64,000 nt of DNA from Pagrus major (Eukaryota; Chordata; Actinopteri; Spariformes; Sparidae): contig NC_133238.1 of the NCBI RefSeq assembly GCF_040436345.1, forward strand, positions 10,976,150-11,040,149. The letters run 5' to 3'. The position numbers were made by a program, and so were the translations under genes. Positions 26,087-37,275 of the stretch are shown here, in pieces. The number at the start of each line of letters is the position of its first letter. The stretch's first letter is position 1. A model generated the notes under the pieces. It saw only the letters and a program-made list of their open reading frames with translations. It did no database searches and was not told the origin of the DNA.

Positions 26087-27137
26087 TTAGGTTTAGGCAA
26101 CAAAGATATTTTGTTAGGTTTAGGCAACAAAGATACTTGGTTAGGTTTAGACAACAAAGATATTTTGTTAGGTTTAGGCAACAAAGATACTTGGTTAGGT
26201 TTAGGCAACAAAGATACTTGGTTAGGTTTAGGCAACAAAGATATTTTGTTAGGTTTAGGCAACAAAGATATTTTGTTAGGTTTAGGCAACAAAGATACTT
26301 GGTTAGGTTTAGACAACAAAGATATTTTGTTAGGTTTAGGCAACAAAGATACTTGGTTAGGTTTAGGCAACAAAGATACTTGGTTAGGTTTAGACAACAA
26401 AGATACTTGGTTAGGTTTAGACAACAAAGATACTTGGTTATTTAGACAACAAAGATACTTGGTTAGGTTTAGACAACAAAGATATTTTGTTAGGTTTGGA
26501 CAACAAAGATACTTGGTTAGGTTTAGACAACAAAGATATTTTGTTAGGTTTAGGCAACAAAGATACGTGGTTAGGTTTAGGCAACAAAGATATGTGGTTA
26601 GGTTTAGGCAACAAAGATATGTGGTTAGGTTTAGGCAACAAAGATACTTGGTTAGGTTTAGACAACAAAGATACTTGGTTAGGTTTAGACAACAAAGATA
26701 TTTTGTTAGGTTTAGGCAACAAAGATACTTGGTTAGGTTTAGACAACAAAGATATTTTGTTAGGTTTAGGCAACAAAGATATTTTGTTAGGTTTAGGCAA
26801 CAAAGATACTTGGTTAGGTTTAGACAACAAAGATACTTAGTTAGGTTTAGACAACAAAGATATTTTGTTAGGTTTAGGCAACAAAGATACTTGGTTAGGT
26901 TTAGACAACAAAGATATTTTGTTAGGTTTAGGCAACAAAGATACGTGGTTAGGTTTAGGCAACAAAGATATGTGGTTAGGTTTAGGCAACAAAGATATGT
27001 GGTTAGGTTTAGACAACGAAGATATTTTGTTAGGTTTAGGCAACAAAGATATTTTGTTAGGTTTAGGCAACAAACATACTTGGTTAGGTTTAGGCAACAA
27101 AGATATGTGGTTAGGTTTAGGCAACAAAGATACGTGG
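26087..27137. repeat. Minisatellite: 39 tandem units of 27 bp
   Basis: Units begin TTAGGTTTAGGCAACAAAG and end in ATACTTGG, ATATTTTG, ATACGTGG or ATATGTGG. A second variable position gives GGCAAC or GACAAC. All units are 27 bp except number 14 (26438-26462), which lacks two bases. Because 27 is divisible by three and the unit contains no stop codon in several frames, long open frames run through the array on both strands with nine-residue repeats (for example RFRQQRYLV). These are by-products of the repeat and not evidence of a gene: no start context, splice signal or family match supports them. The units resemble a GGTTAGGTTTAGGCAAC motif common in fish intergenic DNA. Confidence 0.97.
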
Positions 27138-27240
27138 TTAGGTTAGGTTTGTCACTCTTTATACACTATCACCTGACTTCCTCCTTTGCAGCATTAATAA
27201 ATACTACGGCCACCAGAGGTCACCACATAATAATAAACGT
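27138..27240 (+). repeat. Dispersed element flanking the minisatellite, copy 3 (reverse orientation)
   Basis: Directly after the last unit the sequence reads CACTCTTTATACACTATCAC, then CTGACTTCCTCCTTTGC and CGGCCACCAGAGGTC. This is the reverse complement of words at 12.2 and 21.7 kb. The minisatellite therefore appears to lie inside, or at the edge of, a dispersed element. Confidence 0.6.
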
Positions 27241-28439
27241 AAACATGTGTCATATTAAGTTGCACACAGTGAACCTATCTGGTGATTTTTCCGAGGATGG
27301 CTTCTTTCTATTTTCCCTGTTTAATTTTAAGATCTTGATTTGCCATATGCAAAATAATTGCCTTGAAGCAGTTGTTGGCAATGAAAGTCTTGTTCCCAGA
27401 CTCTCTTCAACAATGCTCATACAATATGTATGAAAAGAAAATCAAGCAAGCAAATGAGAAAACGAGAACCTGAGACATAAAATAGTGCATAAGTTAAAAT
27501 ACTGAAATAAATCAGAAAAAAGTCAAATATAATAGAATACGGTAGTGATAAATAAATAAACTGTAATGTAGACAGGTGGTGCTGTAAATGTATTTGCTTA
27601 ATGAAAAGTGGTTATATATTCACAGACCCACACAGATGTAAACAGATGGTATAATTAGATAAAAGAAGTATATAGGTAAGGTGTACCAGTGCGGTGTGAG
27701 TGAAATAGTAATGAGCTTGACAGCAATCTGTAATCAGACTCAGTGTGAAACTAATACACTTCCAATTAATTAATTCAAATTAATTGCTAGCATAGCCTAG
27801 AGAGTCCTTAGGCAACGCACAGCAGGTCAGCTGAACATGCAGAATATAAGATTCGTCTACAGGCAAGCATACAGTTCGACATAAATGAACATTTTGTGCA
27901 AGGATTGGTGATTTCAAGAGGAATTTTTGTTATCTGAAACCTAATTCTTCATGTTAATTTATTTAATTGCAACTTCAAATCAGTATTCTACAATAAAACA
28001 GTATATTACATGCTGTATGTGATTATATGGAATTGGGAGAGCCTCTGTTTGTCATTTCAGACCCTCGCTTATCCAGCAGTAATCTTCCATCCATCACCTG
28101 AGCTTCCCTTCTGAATACACCTGCTCCTCATTGTCTTAATCAGCAACCAATCAGTAATATATACCAGCCTGCTTCCCCCATTTCCCTCCCAGATCATCTA
28201 TTGTGCATACTACCTCTATATTATGCATGTCAAGCCTTCCTGTTTTCTGTTTTGCCTCCCTGTTATGACCATTTGCTTGCATTTTGGACCCCTACCAGTC
28301 TGCCTGTCAGCATCTTTGTTGGTTTCATCTGTTTCAGAAGTTGTTTTAATTCAATTCGCCTATCTCTGAGTCACGCTTTTGAGCCTGTTACTTGCAGAAA
28401 TGAGCCTTCTCAAGCTTGCCCCTTGTAGACACTCTTATC

Positions 28440-28840
28440 TTAAAGGTACCACATTGTAGAAAGTGAGACTTCCATGTCTTTTTGGATTATAAAGCAGGTC
28501 TAGGTGCTATATGAGTATTATGAAAGTATCAAAATGCTCAATCCACAGAGAATTGCACCAAGGCTGTTTGCAGAAACTGTGCCTTTAAAGGAGCCGTCAG
28601 GACTTCCGTAACATTGTGATGTCATAACTATACAGTCATCACCCTCAGCCCCGCCCCCAGCAGGGCCATGGTTGCAAAACACCAGCAGAGTTGATGTGGA
28701 AACACAGTGGCTGGTGCCTGCTCAGGCCTGTCAGAGCTGACCAATCAGAGCAGACTAGGCTCTTTGGGAGGAGGTCCTTAAAGAGACAGGTACTGAAACA
28801 AATTGTTCAAACAGAGGGTGAATAGAGGTACTGCAACAAG
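28440..28840 (+). repeat. Dispersed fish repeat with CTGACCAATCAGAGCAGACT
   Basis: The block begins TTAAAGGTACCACATTGTAG, passes through ATAAAGCAGGTCTAGGTGCT and CAGGACTTCCGTAACATTGTGATGTCA-like sequence, then CTGACCAATCAGAGCAGACT, and ends near CAAACAGAGGGTGAATAGAG. The word order matches an abundant percomorph repeat that I recognise from memory. No coding capacity is visible. Confidence 0.65.
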
Positions 28841-29423
28841 GGACAGTATGAGAAAAATAATGTGTTTATTGAACAGTAAAGCATGTAAACATTGAATGAA
28901 ATGTAATAGATAAATAGCGGCCTCTTTAGCAAGGTAGAAAACATATTGTTCATTGTTAATCTATATAGTTTGCTTGGGTTCATGAATAAAACATTGGCGT
29001 GGACATTACCATTCATAAAGCAACTGTTGTAAAAGTAATACATACAAAATATTGAATAATCATGATGATAAGCTGCATCCTGTTTCTAGCTCAGACAGAA
29101 TGACCTCCACATGAGGCAGGTGGAGGTGTCAGGATGAAACCATGTGTGTCCCAGGTGACTTTGGATGTTTTTCATCCTGCGTTCACCTTCATTAATAATT
29201 GCGAGGTGGCGGAGCATGACACCACAACTGTCCACAGGTCACAGTCCAAACACCAAGGAAACGCTTCAGATAAATGTATCCACCTCGGAGCAACTGCACA
29301 ATCAGCTCCCTTTTGTGCCTGATACTGTGAATATAAATATAAATAAGTTGTCTGAAGGCATGTAAACAACGACCTACACCGTTAGCATGTTTGTTTTTTG
29401 TGAGGAGAAAAATCTACTGTTTG

Positions 29424-29700
29424 TTAAAGGAGCAATATGTAAGAAATTTAGTTGAAGACATTAAAAATAATTTAAATAATCAACAGAATGTGAATAAATC
29501 GACAATTTGACATCATTTTGTTTATGTGTTGTGTTGCAGGGGTGTTGTGTTGCAGGGGTGCTTGGAGTTCACAGTACGGAGTGCTAGCTGCATGGCTAAC
29601 TGAGCTAACTAGCTAATAGCAGCTACACTTAGCGGCAGCCCCCTATTTGTTTTGAGTATGAATTCGACAGATGGCCAATTCTTACATATTGCACCTTCAA
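29424..29700 (+). mobile_element. MITE-like element with terminal inverted repeats (AAGGTGCAATATGTAAG type)
   Basis: The left end TTAAAGGAGCAATATGTAAG and the right end CTTACATATTGCACCTTCAA are inverted copies of each other with two mismatches. The interior has a GCTAGC-rich core and a 16-bp tandem doubling of GTTGTGTTGCAGGGGT. At 277 bp with no open frame it is non-autonomous. A shorter copy lies at 51218-51413 and 3' halves lie at 6.1 and 37.0 kb. TTAA-like ends could reflect a piggyBac-type target site, but this is inference. Confidence 0.75.
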
Positions 29701-31734
29701 AGCTTCTTCCGACTTTGAACCAAAAATAATTTGATCTTACGCTCATGATTCACCACTTCCTCCAACAACAACATAAGCAAGAAAGTCTTTGGTGTGATCA
29801 CAAATGAGGTCAAAGGTCGAGTCCTTTTTGCTTTTTTCCTCCAAATATTTTCACAGAAGCTCCAGTGAAGCTTTTCTTCTGTTAAATAAGACAGTGTTTC
29901 ATGTCAAAACAGAGCTGCTGCAGATTGTTTTAATGAGGAGACGATGAAAGATGCAAAATGCGATTCATTTTGCTTGTTAGCTAATCTCATTAGCATAACA
30001 ATATGTGACTTTTCATTGTTTCATTCTCGAGGAACGTTCTGAATTTTAAGTGAATGTTTGGCAAAGAAACCCGCCTTCCAGCGATCGTACTGAAACTCAG
30101 CATTAGTGTTAAGACGACACATAATGCATGCGTGGTGCTAATGTGCATGCTAGCTGCCTTGTATATGAGGTTCTGTTCACTTTGTAGCATTAGTTTCAGT
30201 TTGACTGTGAAATAGGATGAATGCTGTTTCTTGACTTCACATGTTTTGCATGATCACACCGATTTAGAGTCGAACATCCTGTCTGCAGTTGTATAATCTG
30301 TTGTTATTGCTCTGAGCGTGCCTTTGTTCTTTGTACGACACTTGAGCAGAGCGGTTTTCATGTCATCATTTGCAAAGCAGTGCTTTAGGTCCTTCTCATG
30401 TTTCTGATTATCCACAGAGGGAATTTAAGATTCAGGGGGAGCAGATTTGTGTGTGTGGTTTGGTTGATATTTAAGAGAAAAAAGGAAAAATCATATCTAT
30501 CGAGTCAAGATGTGAAAAAATCCTTTTTTTTCAAATGCAGCACAAAAGACGCTGAAATGGAGACTTGAGGATGGATTTGCTGTCATCCTTGCCTAACATG
30601 AGGTCATGCATCTAAGGCATCAATCAGCTCGTGCTGTGATGGAGGACTTGCCGTCCCCTGGAAAAAAAAAAAAACAGGAGAGAAAAAATAAAAAGAAGAG
30701 CTCAGCGGGATGACGAGGTCATTACTATCTTGTGCAAGGTCACAAAAATGCCGTCGGGGTAATTGAGTGAAGCTCGGCTGGTAGCTGCGAATCGGAAAAA
30801 GGCGATTCACCTCCATCTGTCGGGGGGAAAGTGAATCAGACCTATTTCAGATCAAGGCTGGGTTTGTGCAGCAGCCTGAAATTACAAGCTTTTTCTCATC
30901 GTTTTGGACGCTCAGCAAAAAAACATGCAGGCAGCGTAAGGAAGACAAAGGCGGAAGTTTATCTGCTGCTGTGACCAGATGCGGCTGCCTCTCCCACCAA
31001 GCCTTGTTGCTTTGCGAGGCGACAAAGGAAAGCACTCTCCCAGGATTCAAAGTGTCGCAGTGAGTGCATCAGCAAGGAAGTGATTTCATGTTATTTGCCC
31101 ATTACCTGGAGGCACAGAACTGCTGATGGCAGGGCTTTCTATATTGGTGGCGCCTCTCTATCCCATCAGTACCTTGTCACAACCAATCCAGCTGCTTCTT
31201 CTGATAGCTTTCTTTCATTTGCCGCCCTCCCTCACCCTGCATCCCAGCCTCTGTGCTTGTTTTGGAGAGGCCATCAGCGCACAACAATGTATCTCTGAGG
31301 TCCCACCTGCCCTTGACCCTCATCTTCTGCTGCCGCTGTGTGTGTGTTTGCCTGTCTGTGTGTGCGTATGAATAAGCAATGTAGGGTGACATTGTGTGTG
31401 CAGAGGTAAAGGGTAGAATCTTTTTTTAACCTTTGCGGATTCTGAAAAAAAGCGGCTGCATCCTGGTTGGTTCAGAGCGAGTCTATAGGAGATGGACGAG
31501 TGGTGCATCACAGCATTTAGACCAACAGTCATTCAAGGCTCCTCACAGCAGATGATAATAGATTCCACACATGCCTGCGCATCCAGACGAAAGACTTAAT
31601 TTGCTCCGAGCTGGGGAGGCGATCGGCGTGACCTTGATCGAGTGATTGTCTCCAGAAAGAATCACAGAAGGACACATGTCTGTCAAATGTGTTGTACTCA
31701 CTGTACCAGTGAGCCATAGAGGTGGAGGGACTTC

Positions 31735-31910
31735 GTTTATAGGACTAGCTAGTTGTTTCCCCCTGCTAGCAGCTAAGTTAAGCTAATTAGCTGCTAGACC
31801 TAGCTTCATAATATGAGTACAAACAATCTTTTCAGCTAACTCTGGGCCACAAATGAATAAGCATATTTCCCAAAATGTCAAAACTACTCCCTTACAGGAT
31901 AACAATGTAG
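31735..31910 (-). repeat. Dispersed fish repeat with GCTAAGTTAAGCTAATTAGC core
   Basis: It contains AAGTTAAGCTAATTAGCTGC and then ATATTTCCCAAAATGTCAAA. The second word is the reverse complement of the TTTGACAT...GGGAAATA start of the copy at 0.78 kb. It is a truncated member of the same family in the opposite orientation. Confidence 0.55.
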
Positions 31911-34109
31911 TATTCCTCAAAACCAAACTACAAGTAGTGGTTTTAAATAAATCTGTGTCTGACTGAAGGGCCACAGGTCCCTATCTTTCCAACATGCTGC
32001 ACCTGTACCTGCTTAAACTCATCTGGATTACAGAGAGACCCTGAATATAAATGTGTAACTCTGTCTCCGTGTGTGTGTTGTGTGTCCTTCACCATCCTTT
32101 AAAACACACGATGTTGCCGCCCGACCCAGCCAAGAGGCTTTGTAATGTGCTGTCAAAACCTATTTACCTCTGTTATCTGGCCCTGCTGCCTGAACATGAG
32201 TGCACAGTGGGGGTGGTGGGCTTGGTACTACATGTCGCTGCCTCTTACTGTGAGGAAATCCACAAGATCATCCTTTTCTTTTTCTTTTTTTACTCCCAGT
32301 GAAGCGGCTATTGTTGTTTCCACTTCCCGGCAATCACTTATAAAAGCTAATTGATTAAGTTTGAGTTTGTGCCTGGTTCTGGCTGTCTTTCCTCATCCAG
32401 CAAAACACATCACTGCACTCCCCTCAGCTCTACAGCGCATTTTAGCATCTTTTAGCATCAATTTTTGAGCCATATATTTTTCTCAGGAGCTGGAGGAGAC
32501 CAAAACAAAGCAAAAACCAAAGCAAATATTGGCCCTGCATCTATAATATGGTCAGAAAAACTGTGATGTTACGCCCCATCTGCTGGATGTGTAAATAGGA
32601 AACATCTTACCGTGAATGATAACTAGCTTTAGCCATATGAACTCGTAACGTGATTGTATGTCAGCGTTGTGCTTACTGTTTGTTAGGCTGCAGCGTTAAT
32701 ACAGGTTTAGCTGTTACACTGTTGGCCACAGAAGGACAGAACACCTCATTATTGGTTATCAATGGGAAGAATTGTTGCTCACCTTACCCTCTCTGGATTT
32801 GAGGAGTTACCTTGAGGGTTCTGCCGCTCAATAACCTCGCTCTTGTCTTTGTTCACTTAGTGCTAATCTAGTGCAGACATCATTATGGACCTGGGACAAT
32901 ACAGGCTTTTTGTAGAGTTTGAGGATTTTGCAACATGTTTGAGTTTGTTTTGCTTCCTACTAGACAGGATTTCTGTCCATCAGTCTTCTCAAACATAAGA
33001 AAAGTCGCAATTCGATATCTCCACAGTCAGTTTTCCACATAACCTCCATCATGAGAACAACGATGAGATCACGATTGTCTCGCAGGCATCATAACAGGCA
33101 CCATCGCCTGCCTCCATCGCCTCTCTCTCAAAGTATTGATTTTTAAGAGATCCCGACCAATTCGGGCTCCCTTATGAGTTTTCGCTGCTGGTGAGGATGC
33201 GGGTGCCATATCGAGGATGGATGCTGGGTTTCATGTTGAGAGAAGGCAGTGTGAAGATTAAAGCAGGTAGGCCTATTGATTGGCAGATAGACAGTAGTAA
33301 GGTGGCCATTGATTGGGCAAACAGCCAATTTTTGACCTCGGAGTGCACTGGGTGAATCAATGGTTTTAATCCAGTGGGAGAAGTAAAGAATGGGAGGACT
33401 GGTCCAAAATATCCTCTACTTCAGTGTTTCTGACAGCGTGTTTCATCTCTTTTAATAGAAAATGTGTCATTAATAATTGATGAGGCTTAATTTCTTGATT
33501 TCACAATAACCTGTTCTTTTGTTGTCATTGTAACGTTATTTTAAATAATACTTGTAAAGATCTAGACTGGGTTATTGTTAGTGTAGACACATTATACATG
33601 CGGGGATAATCAAATTCAAAAATCATGTCCGTCACACAAATGCCTCTAAACGCAGACATTTTTCTATTTAGTCAAATTCATTCAGTGTGACTCCTGGTGC
33701 GATGGATTATTTTGACCTTTTGAAATGACCGGTCAATCAATACCACAATAGGTAGACTTCATCCTGTTTCACATTCATGAGAGGCCCATAGAGTGGAGGA
33801 ACGGTCTCTGCATGATATTACTGTAAATTAGCCTAATGCAGTTTTATCATGGCAACATAATCAATGCACATATCATTTCATAAAATGACTTTAGACTCTA
33901 AAATGTGCATTTTAGGTTAGTGAAGTGATGGTTAGTGCAGATTCCTTCACAACTACAATGATTATGTGACAGAAACAGGACGTACCTTCATGAATTAGCA
34001 TAGAAAAGGTTAGCTCATTGTTGAAATATTACTTGTTAGCTTAGTATTGCACTTACATAAAGTTTAAATGAGAGTCTACTGCCACGCTAACGGCTTCGTG
34101 AGACTATAC

Positions 34110-34330
34110 TTAGGCACAGCAGCTAAATGCTAACGTCAGCATGCTAACATCCTCACAAAGACAATGCTAACATGCTGGTGTTAAGCAGATATGAAGTGTG
34201 ATTGGTCCATTACCACCATTTTAGTTTAGCATGTTAGCATGGTATCTTTCTAGTAGAACTAAACACATAGCACAGTTTGAGCTATATGCTAACGTCAGAA
34301 TGCTAACATGCTCACTAAGACAATACTAAA
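34110..34330 (-). repeat. 3' fragment of the CCCCAGAGGATGAATCC family (GCTAACGTCAGCATGCTAAC)
   Basis: GCTAAATGCTAACGTCAGCA and TGCTAACATGCTGGTGTTAA appear, then a second partial run with GCTAACGTCAGAATGCTAAC. These are reverse-complement pieces of the 3' part of the long repeat at 2.1 kb. Two partial copies seem to lie side by side. Confidence 0.6.
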
Positions 34331-35591
34331 ATGCTCTCCAAAACAATCTAGATGGATAAAAAGCACTACAGGTACAACGGAAAATATGTATTTATGATTT
34401 TGAGTGAACTGTCCCTTGAAGCTCCAAAGAATCAGGATCATACACTTTGTACAGAGAAACTTAATAGCCTATTTTCATCAGACCTTCCCTCCTGAGAAGC
34501 TCCTGTCAAATTCCATGTTTGTAACGCCGGCTTTCCTGTTAAAACTGTCATCTCGAGGCAAGAAAACACTGGTGAGATCACTATTTCTCAAACTTGACAC
34601 AGAGACACAGATTTTTAAGTGCAAAATCAGTGAAGTTAAGTCAAATAAGAAAATAGAAAGCTAAAAGTTTATTGTTCTCAAAGGTGAAGATAGAAATGAA
34701 TCCTTCAATTTCAAGAATCTGTTAAAAAATATCCAATCATAGCATCTGTTTATGATATAAACTCAAAAAAAACATTACAGTGATTTTGTTTTTGCCCAGC
34801 AACAGAAAGGCATGATAGTAAAACTACAACAAAGACTTGGATCACCTAACACAACATCCTCTCCCCACCTATCACGGATTCCCCTCCACCTGTCATGACA
34901 AACAGCTGCGGGGAATTTAAACGGAGCACAGGTTGCTGACGGTAACATGACCGGATCAGCGATACCCCCCACCAAATTAGGTCAGCGCTGGTCGGATGAT
35001 TGCCCCTGTCTGATTGAGAGAGGTCAGCGCCCTCACCTTGTCTGGCACGCCACACACATACACATTCCTGCACTGTACATATAGGCACTAAGCCAGGAGA
35101 CAAAGCCAGTAATAGCAGCGCAATATGGACACGCCTGGATGGTCACCACTGTAACCCTGCCTGCAGACTGGAAAACATAAAAACCAAGTGAAGTGTGGCA
35201 GCGTTCTGGTTTATGGAGTGTGAGTCATTAAAAGAGGAAAGGACATGTGCACACTTGGATATGTCACAAGGCTTTTATTTAATGATGTTGCAGAGGAAAG
35301 GTTACCAGGACTACAGGGCGGCAAACACTAAAGAGCTCAGAAATGATTATTACTGAGAAAAAGATTCAAGTTGGAGCTGAGTTTGAAAACTGATAAACGT
35401 TTGCTATCACATCTAGTTTACATACTTGCTGTGCTTCCCCAATGAGAACAAAAACTAAATTATTTCAGGTTTGAAGATTGTAACGGGCTCACATATTTGG
35501 TATAAACTGCTCTGCGATGGCATGCTGACCAATCTATTTGAGGGACAGCAACACCCACACAAATCAAACTTTTTAACATTGTACTTTGTAC

Positions 35592-35739
35592 CATTGGTTC
35601 TCAATTTGTTTTAACCCACGTACCACATATTATTTAGTTAGTTATGATGATATTAAAGTGGAAATCACTTATTCCCCTTTTAGCTGAGGGTCCCCTAGGA
35701 ACCCCTGGAGGTAACCGGGCCCCACTTTGAGAACCACTG
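35592..35739. mobile_element. Short hAT-type non-autonomous transposon with exact 8-bp target duplication
   Basis: The element is 148 bp. Its ends CATTGGTTCTCAA and TTGAGAACCACTG are inverted repeats with one mismatch. It is flanked on each side by the identical octamer CTTTGTAC (35584-35591 and 35740-35747). An 8-bp target duplication together with a CAGTGGTTCTCAA-like end is characteristic of hAT-superfamily elements of the Charlie type. No transposase remains, so it was mobilised in trans. Confidence 0.88.
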
Positions 35740-36660
35740 CTTTGTACAATATGTATAGATGTGTATTAAATGTCTTTGAAAACTCTTCTGAGTGGGTACA
35801 AGAAAGATATTTAAGACTCGATTCCTTTGTTTTTCTCTCTTTGTGACTGTTGTGTCTTCATTATGTTGTGTTGGGTTGTAATTCATTCTCTGTTCACTTT
35901 CTAATGTGTGATTTATATGCACTGAGTGCAACTCGAGCCCAACTAATATGTGAGACTTCTTCATCTTTGCAGATCAGGCCATTTAACATTCTGGCAGGGG
36001 ACTGCAGGTGAGCATCTCAGCTAACTCTGATTTATTTACATTTTAATTCATGCAGATTAATATTAACTGTGCTGGAAGAACACTTTTTGTAACCAGTCTG
36101 TCTTCCTGTGAAAAGGCCGCTTCCCTCCCTTTTCACTTTCACAGCCATGTTGCCTGTTTCCCAACATTAACATGTTCTTGTTAAATCATTAATTTCAGTT
36201 AAGTGTTGCAGACTATGTTTTAATTGATCAGACAGGTTATGTAATTAACACAACACAAGCTTGTTTCAGTAGGTGTGGACCATCTGCATCAGTGATGGTA
36301 AAATGTTCTGCAGTGAAAGATAGTTTTTTAAGGTTGTGCACTTGTGTGTGCCTGTTGATTAATTGTGAAGTCATCAAATCTCAAATAAATCCTTTTTTAA
36401 ATGCTTTGTATCTGTTGGGATCATATGGTGTCCTTAGAAGATGGAAGGATCCTATTTGTATGAAGCTATGTGGCTCTACGGATCACAATGTTGGTTGTCC
36501 GGTCCCTCGTTTGGATCCAGACTTATCTCGTCAACCACTTGATGGATTGTCAAAGTTGGTTAAGACATATAGTGCTCAGATGATGGACCGCATGCTGAAC
36601 TTGTAAGCCTCACAAATATAACGGGTACCGCCCAGACAAACCATCACAAACTAGCAAATG

Positions 36661-36840
36661 AAGTCGTCAGCACCTACAAATAAGTATGTAATACTTATTA
36701 ATAAAGCACAGCAGCAGAATGTATCAGAAATGTATCCGCCCCAGGCTTTCCTTTGTGTTACTGAGCCTAGGGCTGAAATTCTTTCTGCTGCTGTGCATTA
36801 TTAATAAGTATTACATACTTATTTGCGAGTGCTGACAAGT
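36661..36840. mobile_element. Fold-back element: near-palindrome of 180 bp
   Basis: The left arm (36664-36719) and the right arm (36781-36838) are reverse complements over about 57 bp with roughly five mismatches. The shared core runs through AAATAAGTATGTAATACTTA, and CAGCAGCAGAA lies at the loop side. The 60-bp spacer has its own short inverted pair, CCCCAGGCT and AGCCTAGGG, so nearly the whole unit can fold. Weak complementarity continues outwards to about 36640. It has the shape of a fold-back MITE; a structured transcript is an alternative that the sequence alone cannot support. Confidence 0.8.
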
Positions 36841-36969
36841 TAATTCGCTATTTTCTTCGAGCACCACCAGTAAGGTTTTTTGAGTTTTTCCTCTGAAATA
36901 TCTCAACAATTTGGTACATGGTTCCTCGACGAAGTATCCGAGACATTTCCTCTTGCAAATGATATAAAC

Positions 36970-37138
36970 ACTCCCTGCTCCCCGAGTCCGAACCGCTAGC
37001 TGCATGGCTAACTGAGCTAACTAACTAAGGCAGCTGCAGTTAGCAGCAGTTAGTTGTTACTCTGGTGATACACTGCCCCCTAATTGTTTTGGGTACAAGT
37101 TTGACAGGTGGTAAATTCTTACATATTGCACCTTTTAA
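36970..37138 (+). repeat. 3' half of the AAGGTGCAATATGTAAG MITE-like element
   Basis: GCTAGCTGCATGGCTAACTG and the end ATTCTTACATATTGCACCTT match the right half of the element at 29.42-29.70 kb. The left terminal repeat is missing, so it is truncated. It lies about 130 bp to the right of the fold-back element. Confidence 0.6.
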
Positions 37139-37179
37139 GTACAAAACTTCAGTAAATGTACTTAGTTACATTGAGTTTA

Positions 37180-37275
37180 AGCAAATGTTAGCATGCTAAC
37201 ACACGTGACTTAGATATTGAACATTGTAAACATGTAAGCATTTAGCTGTCCATAATTAAAGCCTAACAAAGCTGC
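37180..37275 (+). repeat. Short fragment of the TTAGCATGCTAACA repeat
   Basis: The word AAATGTTAGCATGCTAACAC followed by a GTAAACATGTAAGCATTTAG-like stretch matches the 3' part of the long dispersed repeat at 2.1 kb. Confidence 0.5.

Noticed and set aside
26018..27433. A 471-codon open frame through the minisatellite with RFRQQRYLV-type repeats
   Set aside because: It follows automatically from a 27-bp stop-free unit; equivalent open frames exist on the other strand, and the ends run into unrelated intergenic sequence without splice or start signals.
35956..35995. A possible mini-exon bordered by CTTTGCAG and GTGAGC
   Set aside because: Good splice-like edges, but only about 35 bases long with no coding partner or conserved peptide; chance is sufficient.
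36292..36606. A 104-codon open frame on the plus strand
   Set aside because: No recognisable domain, no supporting splice structure, and it lies in a repeat-rich interval beside a fold-back element; it could be a transposon relic but nothing identifies it.
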